DNA of 64,000 nucleotides from Litoribaculum gwangyangense (lineage in GTDB: Bacteria; Bacteroidota; Bacteroidia; Flavobacteriales; Flavobacteriaceae), in assembly GCF_039543505.1 (NCBI RefSeq), contig NZ_BAABJW010000001.1:1144452-1208451 (forward strand), in the 5' to 3' direction. The notes below the pieces were generated by a model. That model had not been told where the DNA came from, ran no database searches, and saw only the letters and a program-made list of their open reading frames with translations. Below are positions 1 to 9,474 of the stretch, piece after piece (positions within the stretch are counted from its first letter, which is position 1; every line of letters starts with the position of its first letter). The position numbers and the translations under genes are program-made.

Positions 1-353
1 GATTTGGAATCATCAATATATTCAATGTTTTTAATTAAGGGATTTTTTACAATTTGCCTTTGTAATATATTATTATTTTTATCTAATTGTGCGCAAATTA
101 AATCTCCTGTTATCCCCTCTAATACTTTATTTTTTTTCAATTTAACATCAGCAACTATTTGATTTATAAACTGCAATGTAACATCATTATTAGCCATTTT
201 TTTGATGCTATAATTTAAAAAGATGATTTTAGGATGACTTTCTATGGACGCCTCTTTTGCTAAAATATTTTTTTTGGTTGCACAGGAAAAAATTATTAAC
301 CCTAAAAATAGAATTAAAATTGATTTAAACTTTATGTTTTTGTTAGGTTTCAA
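1..353 (-). CDS. Lipoprotein of unknown function, C-terminus beyond the window
   Basis: The reverse strand is open from 353 to the window edge with 117 codons and no stop. The N-terminus is basic, then hydrophobic, and ends in a lipobox (LIIFSC, Cys at residue 24), so the product should be a lipid-anchored envelope protein. The start is a TTG; no ATG lies in frame before the signal sequence, so the exact start is uncertain. It lies about 50 bp downstream of the macroglobulin gene on the same strand and is probably co-transcribed with it. The visible mature part is polar and matches no family I recognise. Confidence 0.6.
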   Translation of the reverse strand, partial: MKPNKNIKFKSILILFLGLIIFSCATKKNILAKEASIESHPKIIFLNYSIKKMANNDVTLQFINQIVADVKLKKNKVLEGITGDLICAQLDKNNNILQRQIVKNPLIKNIEYIDDSK

Positions 354-404
354 AATAGCAATTTGGGATACGATTTTGTAAATATAAATATTTTAAGCGT
401 TTAA

Positions 405-3400
405 TCAATTAACACTAATCCTTGTACCCTCACTATGGCTACTAAATTCAGGGGCATACATATTTTGAATAGTTGTTATCCCATTGCTCATATTACCTGC
501 ATTGTTTACACGTAAATCGTATTCAAAAACATAGGTGCCTTTTGGTAAATAATCAAAAAAGAAATTGGTTGAAGCGTCTTTAGTGCTTTCATAATAGCCT
601 AAACCGTCTTGCCATTTGTATTCTGAAATTACATTTATAGGTTCTAATCCAGAAGCGCGCATATCCTTCAAATGTAAAAACTCCATGTTTCTATCGCTAC
701 GTATTTCAATACGAACGCGAACTAAATCGCCTACTTTTAAATCGGTTTCGTTGGTTATTTCTGTAATTCCTTCACCTAAATTTGTATTCTTTTTAAGGAA
801 TAGTTTTTTGTTCAATTTAAGAGGTGTTTCAGCCGATGTGATTTTATCTAAATCTTCAAAATACTGCCAATACAAACTACCCCAAGCTATACCTTCGCCT
901 TTTTTGGTAAGTGTTACTTCAGCCATTTCGGGTTTAATTTCTGAGGGATTCCAAGAGGTTTTATAATAACCGGTTCCGGCTTCCACTTTTATATTTTCAA
1001 GTTTTGAAGGCTCAATCTTTTGATTGCCAACTAAAACCTCTACAGCATCTGTTACGCTCAACCAATCACTGCCTTGAAGTAATAAGGCATAAACCGCTTC
1101 GGTGGTGGCTTTGGTGGTTTTCCATTGGTTAGTTTGCTTGTTTTTAAGTAACCAAATTTTTAAGCTGTCAATGGTATTAGGGTCCTTTTCAATTTCTGAA
1201 AAAGCCTCAATTAATAACGCTTGGGTTTCAATAGGTGCTTGGTACCAATACCAAGAGTTGGTGTTTTCTTTCCAGTACATCCCTAATTCATCACTGGTAA
1301 TACTCGTTTCTTTTAGTGAGTTTAAAATTTTGGTAGCTGTTTTTGAATCATTGTTACGATACGACACCAAAGCCATCAATCCTTTTGAATATAAAGAGCG
1401 ACTCAACCAATATTTTTGGATTTGAGTTTGATAATAATTGATGACGTCTTCCAAATCTTTTGATTTTTTAATGTCAGGGAAGAAGCTTCGAATGTATAAA
1501 TAATGCAGTTGTGTGTAGCTTAAATGGTCTTTATTTAAATCTGCTTTGGCATCGTATTTTCTGATGTCTTTGTATTCTTGAATGAATTCTGAATCGAGGT
1601 ATCCGATGGCCTCTTCAATCATTTTTGACCCTTCGACTGCGCTCAGGGTGACACCGAGTTTGGAAAGATGTCCAAAACCAGAAATAATGTGCTGGGTAAT
1701 GTATCTATTTTCGCGACCACCATTAAACCACGCCCAAGCCCCAGAATCCATTTGATTATGTTCTAATTTTTTAAATGCAGATTCTAATTCATTCTTCATT
1801 TTATTAATATCGAATAACAAAGCGATGCGTTTTTTCTGTTCGCTTTCGCTTTGTGCATCACGCAACCAAGGCGTTTCTTGAATTAAAATAGACTTTAAGT
1901 CTTCATTCTTTTCTAGGTTAGAAACCAGTGCGTCAGAATCCCTCCATTGGTTAAAAACGGCTTGAATTCTAGGGTTGGAATTTGCAATATGACTCGCCAA
2001 CGCATTGGCGTAATATCTACTGAATGTTTGCTCATTACACTCATAAGGGTATTCCATTAAATAGGGCAATGCCTGAACCGCATACCACGCTGGATTGGAA
2101 GTGATTTCCAAAGTCAATTTATGGTTTTTAAGCGTTGTTGAGGTATTAGTTTTAAGCTTATCCAAAGTAAAAGTCCTAGTTTCGTTACTTTTAGTCCACA
2201 TGGGTAAAGTTTCGGTTACCAGCATTCGATTGCTTAAAACAGGTAATGCGTTTTGTTCGCCATCACTAAAGGTTTCAGACTTGGCTATGATTTTATACTG
2301 AATAGCATCCACACCATCAGGAATGGTTAATTTCCATGATACTTGTGTATTACCTTTGGCGTCAACGGCAAAAGCCCCATCTAACTTCCCCGAAGGGGAA
2401 GAACTGAGCAAGTTTGCTGTTATATCTTTTCCTGTAACAGCATCGGTTAAAATTAAGAAGGCATTTCCAGAAAGTTGTTTGTCAGTTAGGTTTGCGATTT
2501 TTGTACTAATAGTTATCTCATCGCCTTGACGTAAAAAACGTGGTGCGTTGGCGATTACCATTAACTCTTTTTGGGTGACTGTGGTTAAAGTTTTAGTCGC
2601 ACTTTCCAAGGTTTTTGTATGTGCCAATAATTGCAATTTCCATTGGGTTAGGGCTTCGGGTGTAGTAAAGCTAAAACTCACATTGCTATCTTTATCCGTT
2701 TGTAAGTGCGGAAAGAAAAAGGCAGTTTCTTGGAGGTTTTTACGGATTTGAATTCCGTTTGTTTCAAACTCTTTCTCTTCTTTTTTACGTTTTGGACCAT
2801 TAGGATTATAAGCAAAAGCAATTTCCACATTCTCTTCAGCGACAGAATCATATTGAACAGATGTTACAGAAGCTCTCAAACTTCTTTTTTCGGTAGCATA
2901 TCCAACTGTTACAATTTCTTCTAAACGTTCAACACTTTCTGCCAATGAAACATTTATAACATTATTTTGATTAACATTAATTTCTCTTGAATTAAAACCA
3001 ACATAACTCATTACCAAAATTTCATCTTTTGAAGCTTCAATACTAAAATTTCCATCAAAATCGGTTGTTACACCTCTTGACGTTCCTTTAACTATAACTG
3101 AAACTCCAGGTAATGGGTTGCCTTCAGAATCAAAAACAGTTCCTGAAATAAATCCTTTTTTTATAGAATCATCATATTTTGATTCAGTCTTTAATCGTAA
3201 AGATTTTACATAATTATCAAAACGCCATTTGTTAAAATTAAAGCTAAACCCAAACCAATTCAGCTGGTCATAATATTGTTGTGGGTAGTTAGTATAAGTT
3301 CTTTCATTATACACTCTAAAATTTTTTGTTCCAAAACTATTATAGGCTCTACTTTGGTTATAAGATGAGTAATTGGGTTGCATTATGGGGTTGAAGCTCC

Positions 3401-6400
3401 AAGCATGCGGTTTAAACTGGTCTAAAGAGGCATCGTACATGCTAGCTAAAAGTTCAGCACTTACTTTTTCACTTTGTGGACCTGATATTTTAAAGCTCCA
3501 AGTTTCATCGGAACCTGGTTGTAATTTATCTCTAAAAGAGGTGGTTTCAATATCTAAATCGGTTTTAGGATAAGGTACTGAAATAATTTGCGTTGAAGAT
3601 TGAAAACTATTAAACGCTGCAAAACTGTAACTGATGGCAAAACCACCAACATCTTTAGGTTCAACTGGAATCTCAATGGTTTTTTTGTTGTTATTAAGTT
3701 GGACGATCTCCGTTTTTACAAACTCGTGATTTTTTTCAATTTTAACGGTTACCTGTAAGTTTTCTGCAGCCGAAGCCAAAGTTACCATAGCTATGTCACC
3801 AACTTTATAATTTGATTTATCGGTCGTGATCCTGAATAACTGATTATCGGCAAGCGTTTTGTCATCATAGCTATATAAAGTTGTTTTGACTTCATCTTTC
3901 ACTAATTGCCCAAACATATCCTGGCTTTCCAGAAAGACAGTGTATTTCCCCGATTGCCATCTTTTAATCTTGCCAAGTTCCAAGGTTTTTGATGTTTCAG
4001 TATCAAATTCTTTCACAAAAACAAGCTCACCTTTTTCCCAAAGATCAGTATTGTGTTCACTGGCATAGGCATCATGTGGAAACAAGTTTTTAAAAGTTTC
4101 TTCTGAAAAATCTTGATAGTCTGGCGCAGCCCAAGGACGCTGACGTAAAACCGAATTTGGCGCTTTTAATTTGTAAATTTTTATAACGCCTTTGGCAGGA
4201 ACAAACTCGCCATTTAAGTTTTTGGTATCGATGTTTATGGTATGATCTTTTTTGTTTTTGTCTAAAACAGTATCCATACCAATATTGGCCACCAAAGCAT
4301 GATAACCCACATTCACTATGGTGGTTGCACTTCGGGTTTCGCCATTTAAATCGGTAACATCGGCTGTAATTTCATAATTAAAAATAGGCAAACTGCTTTT
4401 CTCAACACTTTGGTCTGGAATGGCTTTAAATGTAATTTCAAATTCTCCTTTATCATTGGTGATGCTTTCACCATGAGTGATTTCCTGTGGCTCACTGTTA
4501 AACCATGGGCGATACCAGTAATACCAACGCGGATATTGTACTTTTCTGTGCACCCGATACACTACTTTGGCATCGGTAATATTGCTGCCAGCATACGCCA
4601 ATGCCGTTCCTTTTACGAAAACTGAATCGTTGATTTTAAAGGTTTTGGTAACGGGCGTAAATTTGGTTTCAAACTTAGGGCGTTTGTATTCCTCTACCGA
4701 GAAATAATGTTCTGTAAAAAAGTCTTTTTCATCGCCATCAAATTCAATGTAGTATTCACCGTTTAACCCGTTATTAGGTAGAATAAATTCACCCGACACC
4801 GAGCCAAAATCGTTGGTTGTAAACTCTAATTCTTTTATTTCTTCATCATTTACGTTGTACAACGTAGCGTAAACAGGTTCGTTGGCAACCACTTCAGAGT
4901 TGCCATTTTTTGTTCTTAGGGCTATAGCTTTAAAATAAACGGTTTGTCCGGGTCTGTAAATACTTCTATCTGTGAAAATGAAAGCTTTATAGTCTATATC
5001 TTCTTTTTCGGTTTTATATAATTGACTTATATAATAATCACCAAAATAGGCAGTATCATTAACGTAGGTAACTATAACTGAAACATTACGATAACGGTCT
5101 GTAGATTTTTCAATTTTTATTTCGCCAAGGGCATTTGTTTTGAAATTTTCTCTTCGAGGTTTTCTCCTGTTATTTTCAAAATAACTCAACTCAACTTTTG
5201 CATTGGCAATAGGTGCACCATTATTTCTGTCAATAATTTGAAAGATTTTGTATTTGCTACTTTCAGTTTCAACTAGGGCTAAATTGGTTACTTGAATGGT
5301 TGAAAAAGCAAAGGTTTCAGCATCATTTTTAACCGAGGCAAAAATTAAATAATCGCCATTATTCAGTTTAGGGATTAAAATTTCTGTAGTGTGCGTTTGA
5401 AAGTCATTTTCGTTTTTTAGGGTACTTTCCCAATATTTATGAGCATCCAATTTTTTAATAAACGCCAGTTGTTCGTCTTTTCGATAAATTTTATTAAAGG
5501 TCTCTAGTCGGTTTCTACTCATTTTAAAAACCGTAAAATCGAGTTCACTTAGGTTTTTATAGCTTACAAGTAATCGTGCGTGTTTTTGAATGGGTAAAAA
5601 GCTTTCGGTCGTAATTTGAAGTGTTTGTTGCTCAATTTGAGATTTTAAAACGTTGCACTTTTCTGCACCTTTACTTTTTGGAAATTTTGCAATGATGTTA
5701 TCACAAATCTCCATAGCTTTTTTCGCTTTCCAACGATGCTCTTCATTGGTTTTAGGCTGGTATTGATGGCTTTGTCCGTAATAAATGGAAGCCATTTCAA
5801 AATCGTACAAACCAGAAACTTCATGGGTTTTTAATTTTTCACTTTCACTTTTTAAGGTGTTTAATAAAATATCTTCTTTTGTATTAAACGTAGCATGTTC
5901 GTTTACAAATTTTAATCTATTAATATTAACATCTGCGAACGCAAATGGTTCTTGATCCTTTAAATGAAATTGAATTAAATCCTGGTATATTTTAAGCGCA
6001 TTCAATTGAAGTGACGTAGAATCTTTCGATTCTAGTCGTAAACTTAAAAACGTGGGTGCATTATCCAAATAATTGGTATCATCAAGCTCAAATTTATAAG
6101 CAGGTTTCGTTATATTCGTTTCATTGGTTTTGTAAAATTCGAGTGCTTCATGGTTTAAAAAATCGAACAACGTTGGTCTATATATTTTAGAGTCTTTTTG
6201 AAGATTTAAAAGTATATCGTAATTTTCCAAAGGCTCTAATTGAAGCATTAGGCCATTTTGCAGGGATTTTTGATAATGTATATGAATTTCATAAAATAAT
6301 GTTTGTAAATCCCAGGTTCTAAAATCATAAGTATCAACTTTTTTAGCTGTTTTTGTGCGGTTATAAAATTTCCAACGGTTTTGCTGGAAATATTGCCAAT

Positions 6401-6734
6401 ACATGTCCGCTAGTAAACTTTCTAAAATATTTTTTGTAGGGAATTGGCTGTTTTCTATTTCGGTTATAAAATCATCAATGATTTTAAGCTGAGCATTTTC
6501 CTCTAAGACCAAAGCAAACTTGCTTTTAAACAACATAGTTTTTATAAGTTGTGGGGTGTTTTCGTTTTTTCTTGCTTTTTGGCTAATGGCTTCAACAACT
6601 TTTAAAGCAGATTTAGGTAGCCCTTCAATTTCAAATTGCTCAACTTTAAACCATAAATCATCATAATTAGAATTTTGTGCTTTTGCGAAATTTGCAAAAA
6701 GCAAAATCATTAATAAAGTTGTGAATGTTCTCAT
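405..6734 (-). CDS. Alpha-2-macroglobulin family protein with an inserted SusC-type carboxypeptidase-regulatory segment
   Basis: A protein of about 2,109 residues. Bacterial alpha-2-macroglobulins are envelope proteins that trap attacking proteases covalently. It starts with a signal peptide (MRTFTTLLMILLFANFAKAQ); an in-frame ATG ten codons upstream (6764) would put charged residues before it, so 6734 is preferred. The macroglobulin hallmark YRPGQTVYFK is near residue 593. The thioester motif Cys-Asn-Glu-Gln is intact at Cys1566 and is followed by the alpha-helical thioester domain. Residues about 1193-1290 are unusual: a CarboxypepD_reg-like beta domain (GNPLPGVSVIVKG, TTDFDGNFSI) running into EEIVTVGY, which is the start of a SusC protein. 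Two short palindromic repeats are read through as protein near residues 1441-1454 and 1693-1703. There is no lipobox, so the protein is probably periplasmic or exported. Confidence 0.9.
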   Translation of the reverse strand: MRTFTTLLMILLFANFAKAQNSNYDDLWFKVEQFEIEGLPKSALKVVEAISQKARKNENTPQLIKTMLFKSKFALVLEENAQLKIIDDFITEIENSQFPTKNILESLLADMYWQYFQQNRWKFYNRTKTAKKVDTYDFRTWDLQTLFYEIHIHYQKSLQNGLMLQLEPLENYDILLNLQKDSKIYRPTLFDFLNHEALEFYKTNETNITKPAYKFELDDTNYLDNAPTFLSLRLESKDSTSLQLNALKIYQDLIQFHLKDQEPFAFADVNINRLKFVNEHATFNTKEDILLNTLKSESEKLKTHEVSGLYDFEMASIYYGQSHQYQPKTNEEHRWKAKKAMEICDNIIAKFPKSKGAEKCNVLKSQIEQQTLQITTESFLPIQKHARLLVSYKNLSELDFTVFKMSRNRLETFNKIYRKDEQLAFIKKLDAHKYWESTLKNENDFQTHTTEILIPKLNNGDYLIFASVKNDAETFAFSTIQVTNLALVETESSKYKIFQIIDRNNGAPIANAKVELSYFENNRRKPRRENFKTNALGEIKIEKSTDRYRNVSVIVTYVNDTAYFGDYYISQLYKTEKEDIDYKAFIFTDRSIYRPGQTVYFKAIALRTKNGNSEVVANEPVYATLYNVNDEEIKELEFTTNDFGSVSGEFILPNNGLNGEYYIEFDGDEKDFFTEHYFSVEEYKRPKFETKFTPVTKTFKINDSVFVKGTALAYAGSNITDAKVVYRVHRKVQYPRWYYWYRPWFNSEPQEITHGESITNDKGEFEITFKAIPDQSVEKSSLPIFNYEITADVTDLNGETRSATTIVNVGYHALVANIGMDTVLDKNKKDHTINIDTKNLNGEFVPAKGVIKIYKLKAPNSVLRQRPWAAPDYQDFSEETFKNLFPHDAYASEHNTDLWEKGELVFVKEFDTETSKTLELGKIKRWQSGKYTVFLESQDMFGQLVKDEVKTTLYSYDDKTLADNQLFRITTDKSNYKVGDIAMVTLASAAENLQVTVKIEKNHEFVKTEIVQLNNNKKTIEIPVEPKDVGGFAISYSFAAFNSFQSSTQIISVPYPKTDLDIETTSFRDKLQPGSDETWSFKISGPQSEKVSAELLASMYDASLDQFKPHAWSFNPIMQPNYSSYNQSRAYNSFGTKNFRVYNERTYTNYPQQYYDQLNWFGFSFNFNKWRFDNYVKSLRLKTESKYDDSIKKGFISGTVFDSEGNPLPGVSVIVKGTSRGVTTDFDGNFSIEASKDEILVMSYVGFNSREINVNQNNVINVSLAESVERLEEIVTVGYATEKRSLRASVTSVQYDSVAEENVEIAFAYNPNGPKRKKEEKEFETNGIQIRKNLQETAFFFPHLQTDKDSNVSFSFTTPEALTQWKLQLLAHTKTLESATKTLTTVTQKELMVIANAPRFLRQGDEITISTKIANLTDKQLSGNAFLILTDAVTGKDITANLLSSSPSGKLDGAFAVDAKGNTQVSWKLTIPDGVDAIQYKIIAKSETFSDGEQNALPVLSNRMLVTETLPMWTKSNETRTFTLDKLKTNTSTTLKNHKLTLEITSNPAWYAVQALPYLMEYPYECNEQTFSRYYANALASHIANSNPRIQAVFNQWRDSDALVSNLEKNEDLKSILIQETPWLRDAQSESEQKKRIALLFDINKMKNELESAFKKLEHNQMDSGAWAWFNGGRENRYITQHIISGFGHLSKLGVTLSAVEGSKMIEEAIGYLDSEFIQEYKDIRKYDAKADLNKDHLSYTQLHYLYIRSFFPDIKKSKDLEDVINYYQTQIQKYWLSRSLYSKGLMALVSYRNNDSKTATKILNSLKETSITSDELGMYWKENTNSWYWYQAPIETQALLIEAFSEIEKDPNTIDSLKIWLLKNKQTNQWKTTKATTEAVYALLLQGSDWLSVTDAVEVLVGNQKIEPSKLENIKVEAGTGYYKTSWNPSEIKPEMAEVTLTKKGEGIAWGSLYWQYFEDLDKITSAETPLKLNKKLFLKKNTNLGEGITEITNETDLKVGDLVRVRIEIRSDRNMEFLHLKDMRASGLEPINVISEYKWQDGLGYYESTKDASTNFFFDYLPKGTYVFEYDLRVNNAGNMSNGITTIQNMYAPEFSSHSEGTRISVN
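1625..1655. repeat. Interspersed palindromic element inside the macroglobulin gene
   Basis: The stretch contains CCCTTCGACTGCGCTCAGGG flanked by TGA and TGACAC, with an outer ACCCT/AGGGT inverted repeat. From memory, this sequence is a very common interspersed repeat between genes in Bacteroidetes. Here it is in frame and encodes the peptide VTLSAVEGSK, around residues 1693-1703 of the macroglobulin. The identity as a genome-wide repeat is recalled, not tested. Confidence 0.55.
2376..2405. repeat. Second palindromic element inside the macroglobulin gene
   Basis: CTTCCCCGAAGGGGAAG is a near-perfect palindrome lying in coding sequence, read on the reverse strand as SSPSGKLDGA. It resembles CCCC-GAAG-GGGG repeats found between genes in flavobacteria. 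It disrupts neither the frame nor the flanking beta-domain sequence (about residues 1441-1454). Confidence 0.45.
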
Positions 6735-6822
6735 GTTTAAAATTTTACCACTAACTACTTTCAAAAGTCATTCCAAAAACAATTATTTTCATTGGAGTTC
6801 GTTGGTTGAGTGAAGTTAGCTA

Positions 6823-6853
6823 TTTTTTAACTCAGTTATAAAGATTAACTTTG
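6823..6853 (+). promoter_or_regulatory. Promoter of the TPR protein gene
   Basis: TAACTTTG at 6846-6853 fits the Bacteroidetes -7 element TAnnTTTG. At the right spacing (19 nt) upstream is TTTT, one base off the -33 TTTG. Transcription would start about ten bases before the ATG at 6871. Confidence 0.5.
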
Positions 6854-6870
6854 CTTTTTCGATCTAATAT

Positions 6871-7824
6871 ATGATGAACAAGTTTTTATATCTGCTATTT
6901 TTTCCTGTTTTAGTCTTAGGTCAAACTTCTTTTGATGAGATTGAACCTCTTTTTCACAAAAAGGAATTTAAAAAAGCAGAAACTATAGTAGCCAAATATC
7001 TTGAAACCGACCCAAATAATCTTAAGGCGATTGAACTATTAGGAGATGCATATGGTCACCAAGAAAAATGGGACGATGCCATAAATAATTACAAAAAATT
7101 GGTTGAAGCCGATAATAATAATGCCAATTACCACTATAAATATGCTGGTGCCTTAGGCATGAAAGCATTGCAAAATAAGTTTAAGGCCATTGGTTTTATA
7201 GGCGATGTAAAAAACCATTTTATAAAAGCGGCAGAACTAGACCCCAAACACATGGATGCCCGTTGGGCCTTGGTGGAATTGTATATGCAATTACCGGGAG
7301 TTTTTGGTGGCAGTAAAACCAAGTCGTTACATTATGCCCAAGAGTTGGAAAACCTATCTAAAGTTGATGGATACTTAGCCAAAGGCTATATTTATGAATA
7401 TGATAACCAACCCGAATTGGCTGAAAAGTATTATAAAATGGCCATTAATGAAGGAGGGTCATTGGTTTGTTTTAATAAGCTTACCAATTTTTATGAAAGT
7501 AAAAATGAACCTCAAAAAGCGATAAAAAATATTGAAGAAGCTCAAGATAAGCATCCACGAAATGCACTTCATTATCAAATAGGAAAGGTTTCTGCCGAAT
7601 ATAACGTTGAGTTGCAAAAAGGCGAGCAGTGTTTACATATGTACCTAAAAAACTATTCAGCTGAGGACGGTGTCCCAAAAGCGTGGGCTCACTACCGTTT
7701 AGCGCAAATTAACATGCATAAAAACAATAAAGAGGAGGCCTTAAAATATATTAATTTGGCCATCGCCGAACTCCCTAAAATAAAACCTTTTAAAGAACAA
7801 AAAGAAAAGATTTTAAATCTTTAA
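6871..7824 (+). CDS. Secreted TPR-repeat protein
   Basis: A 317-residue protein with a signal peptide (MNKFLYLLFFPVLVLGQ) followed by tetratricopeptide repeats through most of its length. Clear units occur near residues 30-100 (AIELLGDAYGHQEKWDDAINNYKKL), 105-145, 165-200 and 255-310. TPR proteins act as scaffolds for protein-protein contacts; this one should sit in the periplasm or on the membrane. Two adjacent ATG codons (6871, 6874) are both possible starts. It is divergent from the macroglobulin gene and has its own promoter match. No enzymatic motif is visible and no partner can be named. Confidence 0.8.
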   Translation: MMNKFLYLLFFPVLVLGQTSFDEIEPLFHKKEFKKAETIVAKYLETDPNNLKAIELLGDAYGHQEKWDDAINNYKKLVEADNNNANYHYKYAGALGMKALQNKFKAIGFIGDVKNHFIKAAELDPKHMDARWALVELYMQLPGVFGGSKTKSLHYAQELENLSKVDGYLAKGYIYEYDNQPELAEKYYKMAINEGGSLVCFNKLTNFYESKNEPQKAIKNIEEAQDKHPRNALHYQIGKVSAEYNVELQKGEQCLHMYLKNYSAEDGVPKAWAHYRLAQINMHKNNKEEALKYINLAIAELPKIKPFKEQKEKILNL

Positions 7825-7941
7825 TTTGTAGCTCCCTATCGGGATGGCTTTCCATTTTATCTTTTTTAAAAACAAAAGAATTGTATTTCAATGCTTCACA
7901 CAGTTTTGCATGCATAGAATGTCAGTTTTCATCTAAAAACA

Positions 7942-7973
7942 TTCGTGTATTCGTGGCAAAAAAAGTATATTTG
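7942..7973 (+). promoter_or_regulatory. Promoter of mpl
   Basis: TATATTTG at 7966-7973 matches the Bacteroidetes -7 consensus TAnnTTTG exactly, with TTCG about 20 nt upstream as an imperfect -33 element. The phrase ATTCGTGTATTCGTGGC overlaps this region and looks like a flavobacterial intergenic repeat. Confidence 0.5.
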
Positions 7974-7993
7974 AAAGCATTCAAAAACAACAC

Positions 7994-9349
7994 ATGAACG
8001 TACATTTTATAGCTATAGGTGGTGCTGCAATGCATAATTTAGCATTAGCGTTACATAACAAAGGTTACGAAGTAACTGGAAGTGACGATACCATTTTTGA
8101 GCCTTCAAAATCCCGATTGGAAGCTAAAGGCTTGTTGCCAAAAACCTTTGGTTGGTATCCCGAAAAAATTACTACAAATTTGGACGCCATTGTACTAGGT
8201 ATGCATGCCAAAGCAGATAATCCTGAACTTTTAAAAGCGCAACAATTAGGATTGAAAATTTATAGCTATCCCGAGTTTTTGTACGAGCAATCCAAAAATA
8301 AAACTCGTGTGGTTATAGGTGGTAGTCATGGTAAAACTACTATAACGTCTATGATTTTACATGTGATGCATTATCATGATAGGGATGTCGATTATATGGT
8401 TGGAGCACAATTGGAAGGTTTTGATGTGATGGTAAAACTTACCGAACGTAATGATTTTATGGTTTTAGAAGGCGATGAATATTTAAGTTCACCCATTGAT
8501 AGACGTCCAAAATTTCATTTATACCAACCTAATATTGCTTTGTTAAGTGGCATTGCGTGGGATCATATTAACGTGTTTCCAACATATGATAATTATGTGG
8601 AGCAGTTCCGCATTTTTGTGGACAGTATAATAAGTGGTGGAAGCATCAACTATAACGATGAAGACCCCGAAGTAAAAAGGGTGGTGGAAGCCAGCGAAAA
8701 CACCATTCGTAAAATCCCCTATAAAACACCAAAATATATTGTTGTAAATGGACAAACCCTTTTGGAAACTCCTGAAGGCGATTTACCTATTGAGGTTTTT
8801 GGAGCACATAACTTAAATAATTTGGCCGGTGCTAAATGGGTTTGTCAGCATATGGGCATTGATGAAGACGATTTTTATGAAGCTATTGCCACATTTAAAG
8901 GCGCTAGTAAACGGCTTGAAAAAATAGCCGAAGGGTTAAACAGTGTTGCGTATAAAGATTTTGCACATTCGCCAAGTAAAGTGGAGGCCACCACCAAAGC
9001 TGTAAAGGAACAATACAATAACAGAACTTTAGTAGCCTGTTTAGAGCTCCATACTTACAGCAGTCTAAATGCTGAATTTTTAAAGGAATACAAAGGCGCT
9101 TTGGATGCCGCCGATGTTGCCGTGGTATTTTACTCGCCACATGCCGTAGAAATTAAAAAACTTGAAGAAGTTACACACGAACAAATTGCCAGTGCGTTTG
9201 AGCGTGACGATTTAATTATTTACACCAATCCAGACGACTTTAAAAACTTTCTCTTCTCCCAAAGTTTTAATAACAAAGCTTTATTGTTAATGAGTTCCGG
9301 TGATTATGGCGGATTGGATTTTGAAATAGTTAAGAGCTTAATTCAATAA
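7994..9349 (+). CDS. mpl: UDP-N-acetylmuramate:L-alanyl-gamma-D-glutamyl-meso-diaminopimelate ligase
   Basis: A Mur-ligase family enzyme of 451 residues, the usual Mpl length. Mpl joins recycled murein tripeptide to UDP-MurNAc in the cytoplasm, returning it to peptidoglycan synthesis. The N-terminal nucleotide-binding domain opens with the glycine-rich HFIAIGGAAMHNLALAL. The ATP P-loop is GGSHGKTTITSM (about residues 109-120), and the central domain carries the catalytic segment VLEGDEYLSSPID. GAHNLNNLAGAKW begins the C-terminal ligase domain, and FAHSPSK follows. The opening matches Mpl better than MurC (GIGGIGMSG). It appears monocistronic, with its own promoter. Confidence 0.88.
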   Translation: MNVHFIAIGGAAMHNLALALHNKGYEVTGSDDTIFEPSKSRLEAKGLLPKTFGWYPEKITTNLDAIVLGMHAKADNPELLKAQQLGLKIYSYPEFLYEQSKNKTRVVIGGSHGKTTITSMILHVMHYHDRDVDYMVGAQLEGFDVMVKLTERNDFMVLEGDEYLSSPIDRRPKFHLYQPNIALLSGIAWDHINVFPTYDNYVEQFRIFVDSIISGGSINYNDEDPEVKRVVEASENTIRKIPYKTPKYIVVNGQTLLETPEGDLPIEVFGAHNLNNLAGAKWVCQHMGIDEDDFYEAIATFKGASKRLEKIAEGLNSVAYKDFAHSPSKVEATTKAVKEQYNNRTLVACLELHTYSSLNAEFLKEYKGALDAADVAVVFYSPHAVEIKKLEEVTHEQIASAFERDDLIIYTNPDDFKNFLFSQSFNNKALLLMSSGDYGGLDFEIVKSLIQ

Positions 9350-9474
9350 TTTTGCATACCATTTAAATTTACTCAAGGGAGTTATCAATTAAATATTGAG
9401 CATTTTAAATACCCTGTTTTATTTTATTATTTGAATAAATAATTATATTTTAGGTTGCATTATACAACCAACCA

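Noticed and set aside
616..3573. Several plus-strand frames of 60-120 codons opposite the macroglobulin gene
   Set aside because: They lie antisense to a clearly coding gene, have no family resemblance and use unusual codons; they are shadows.
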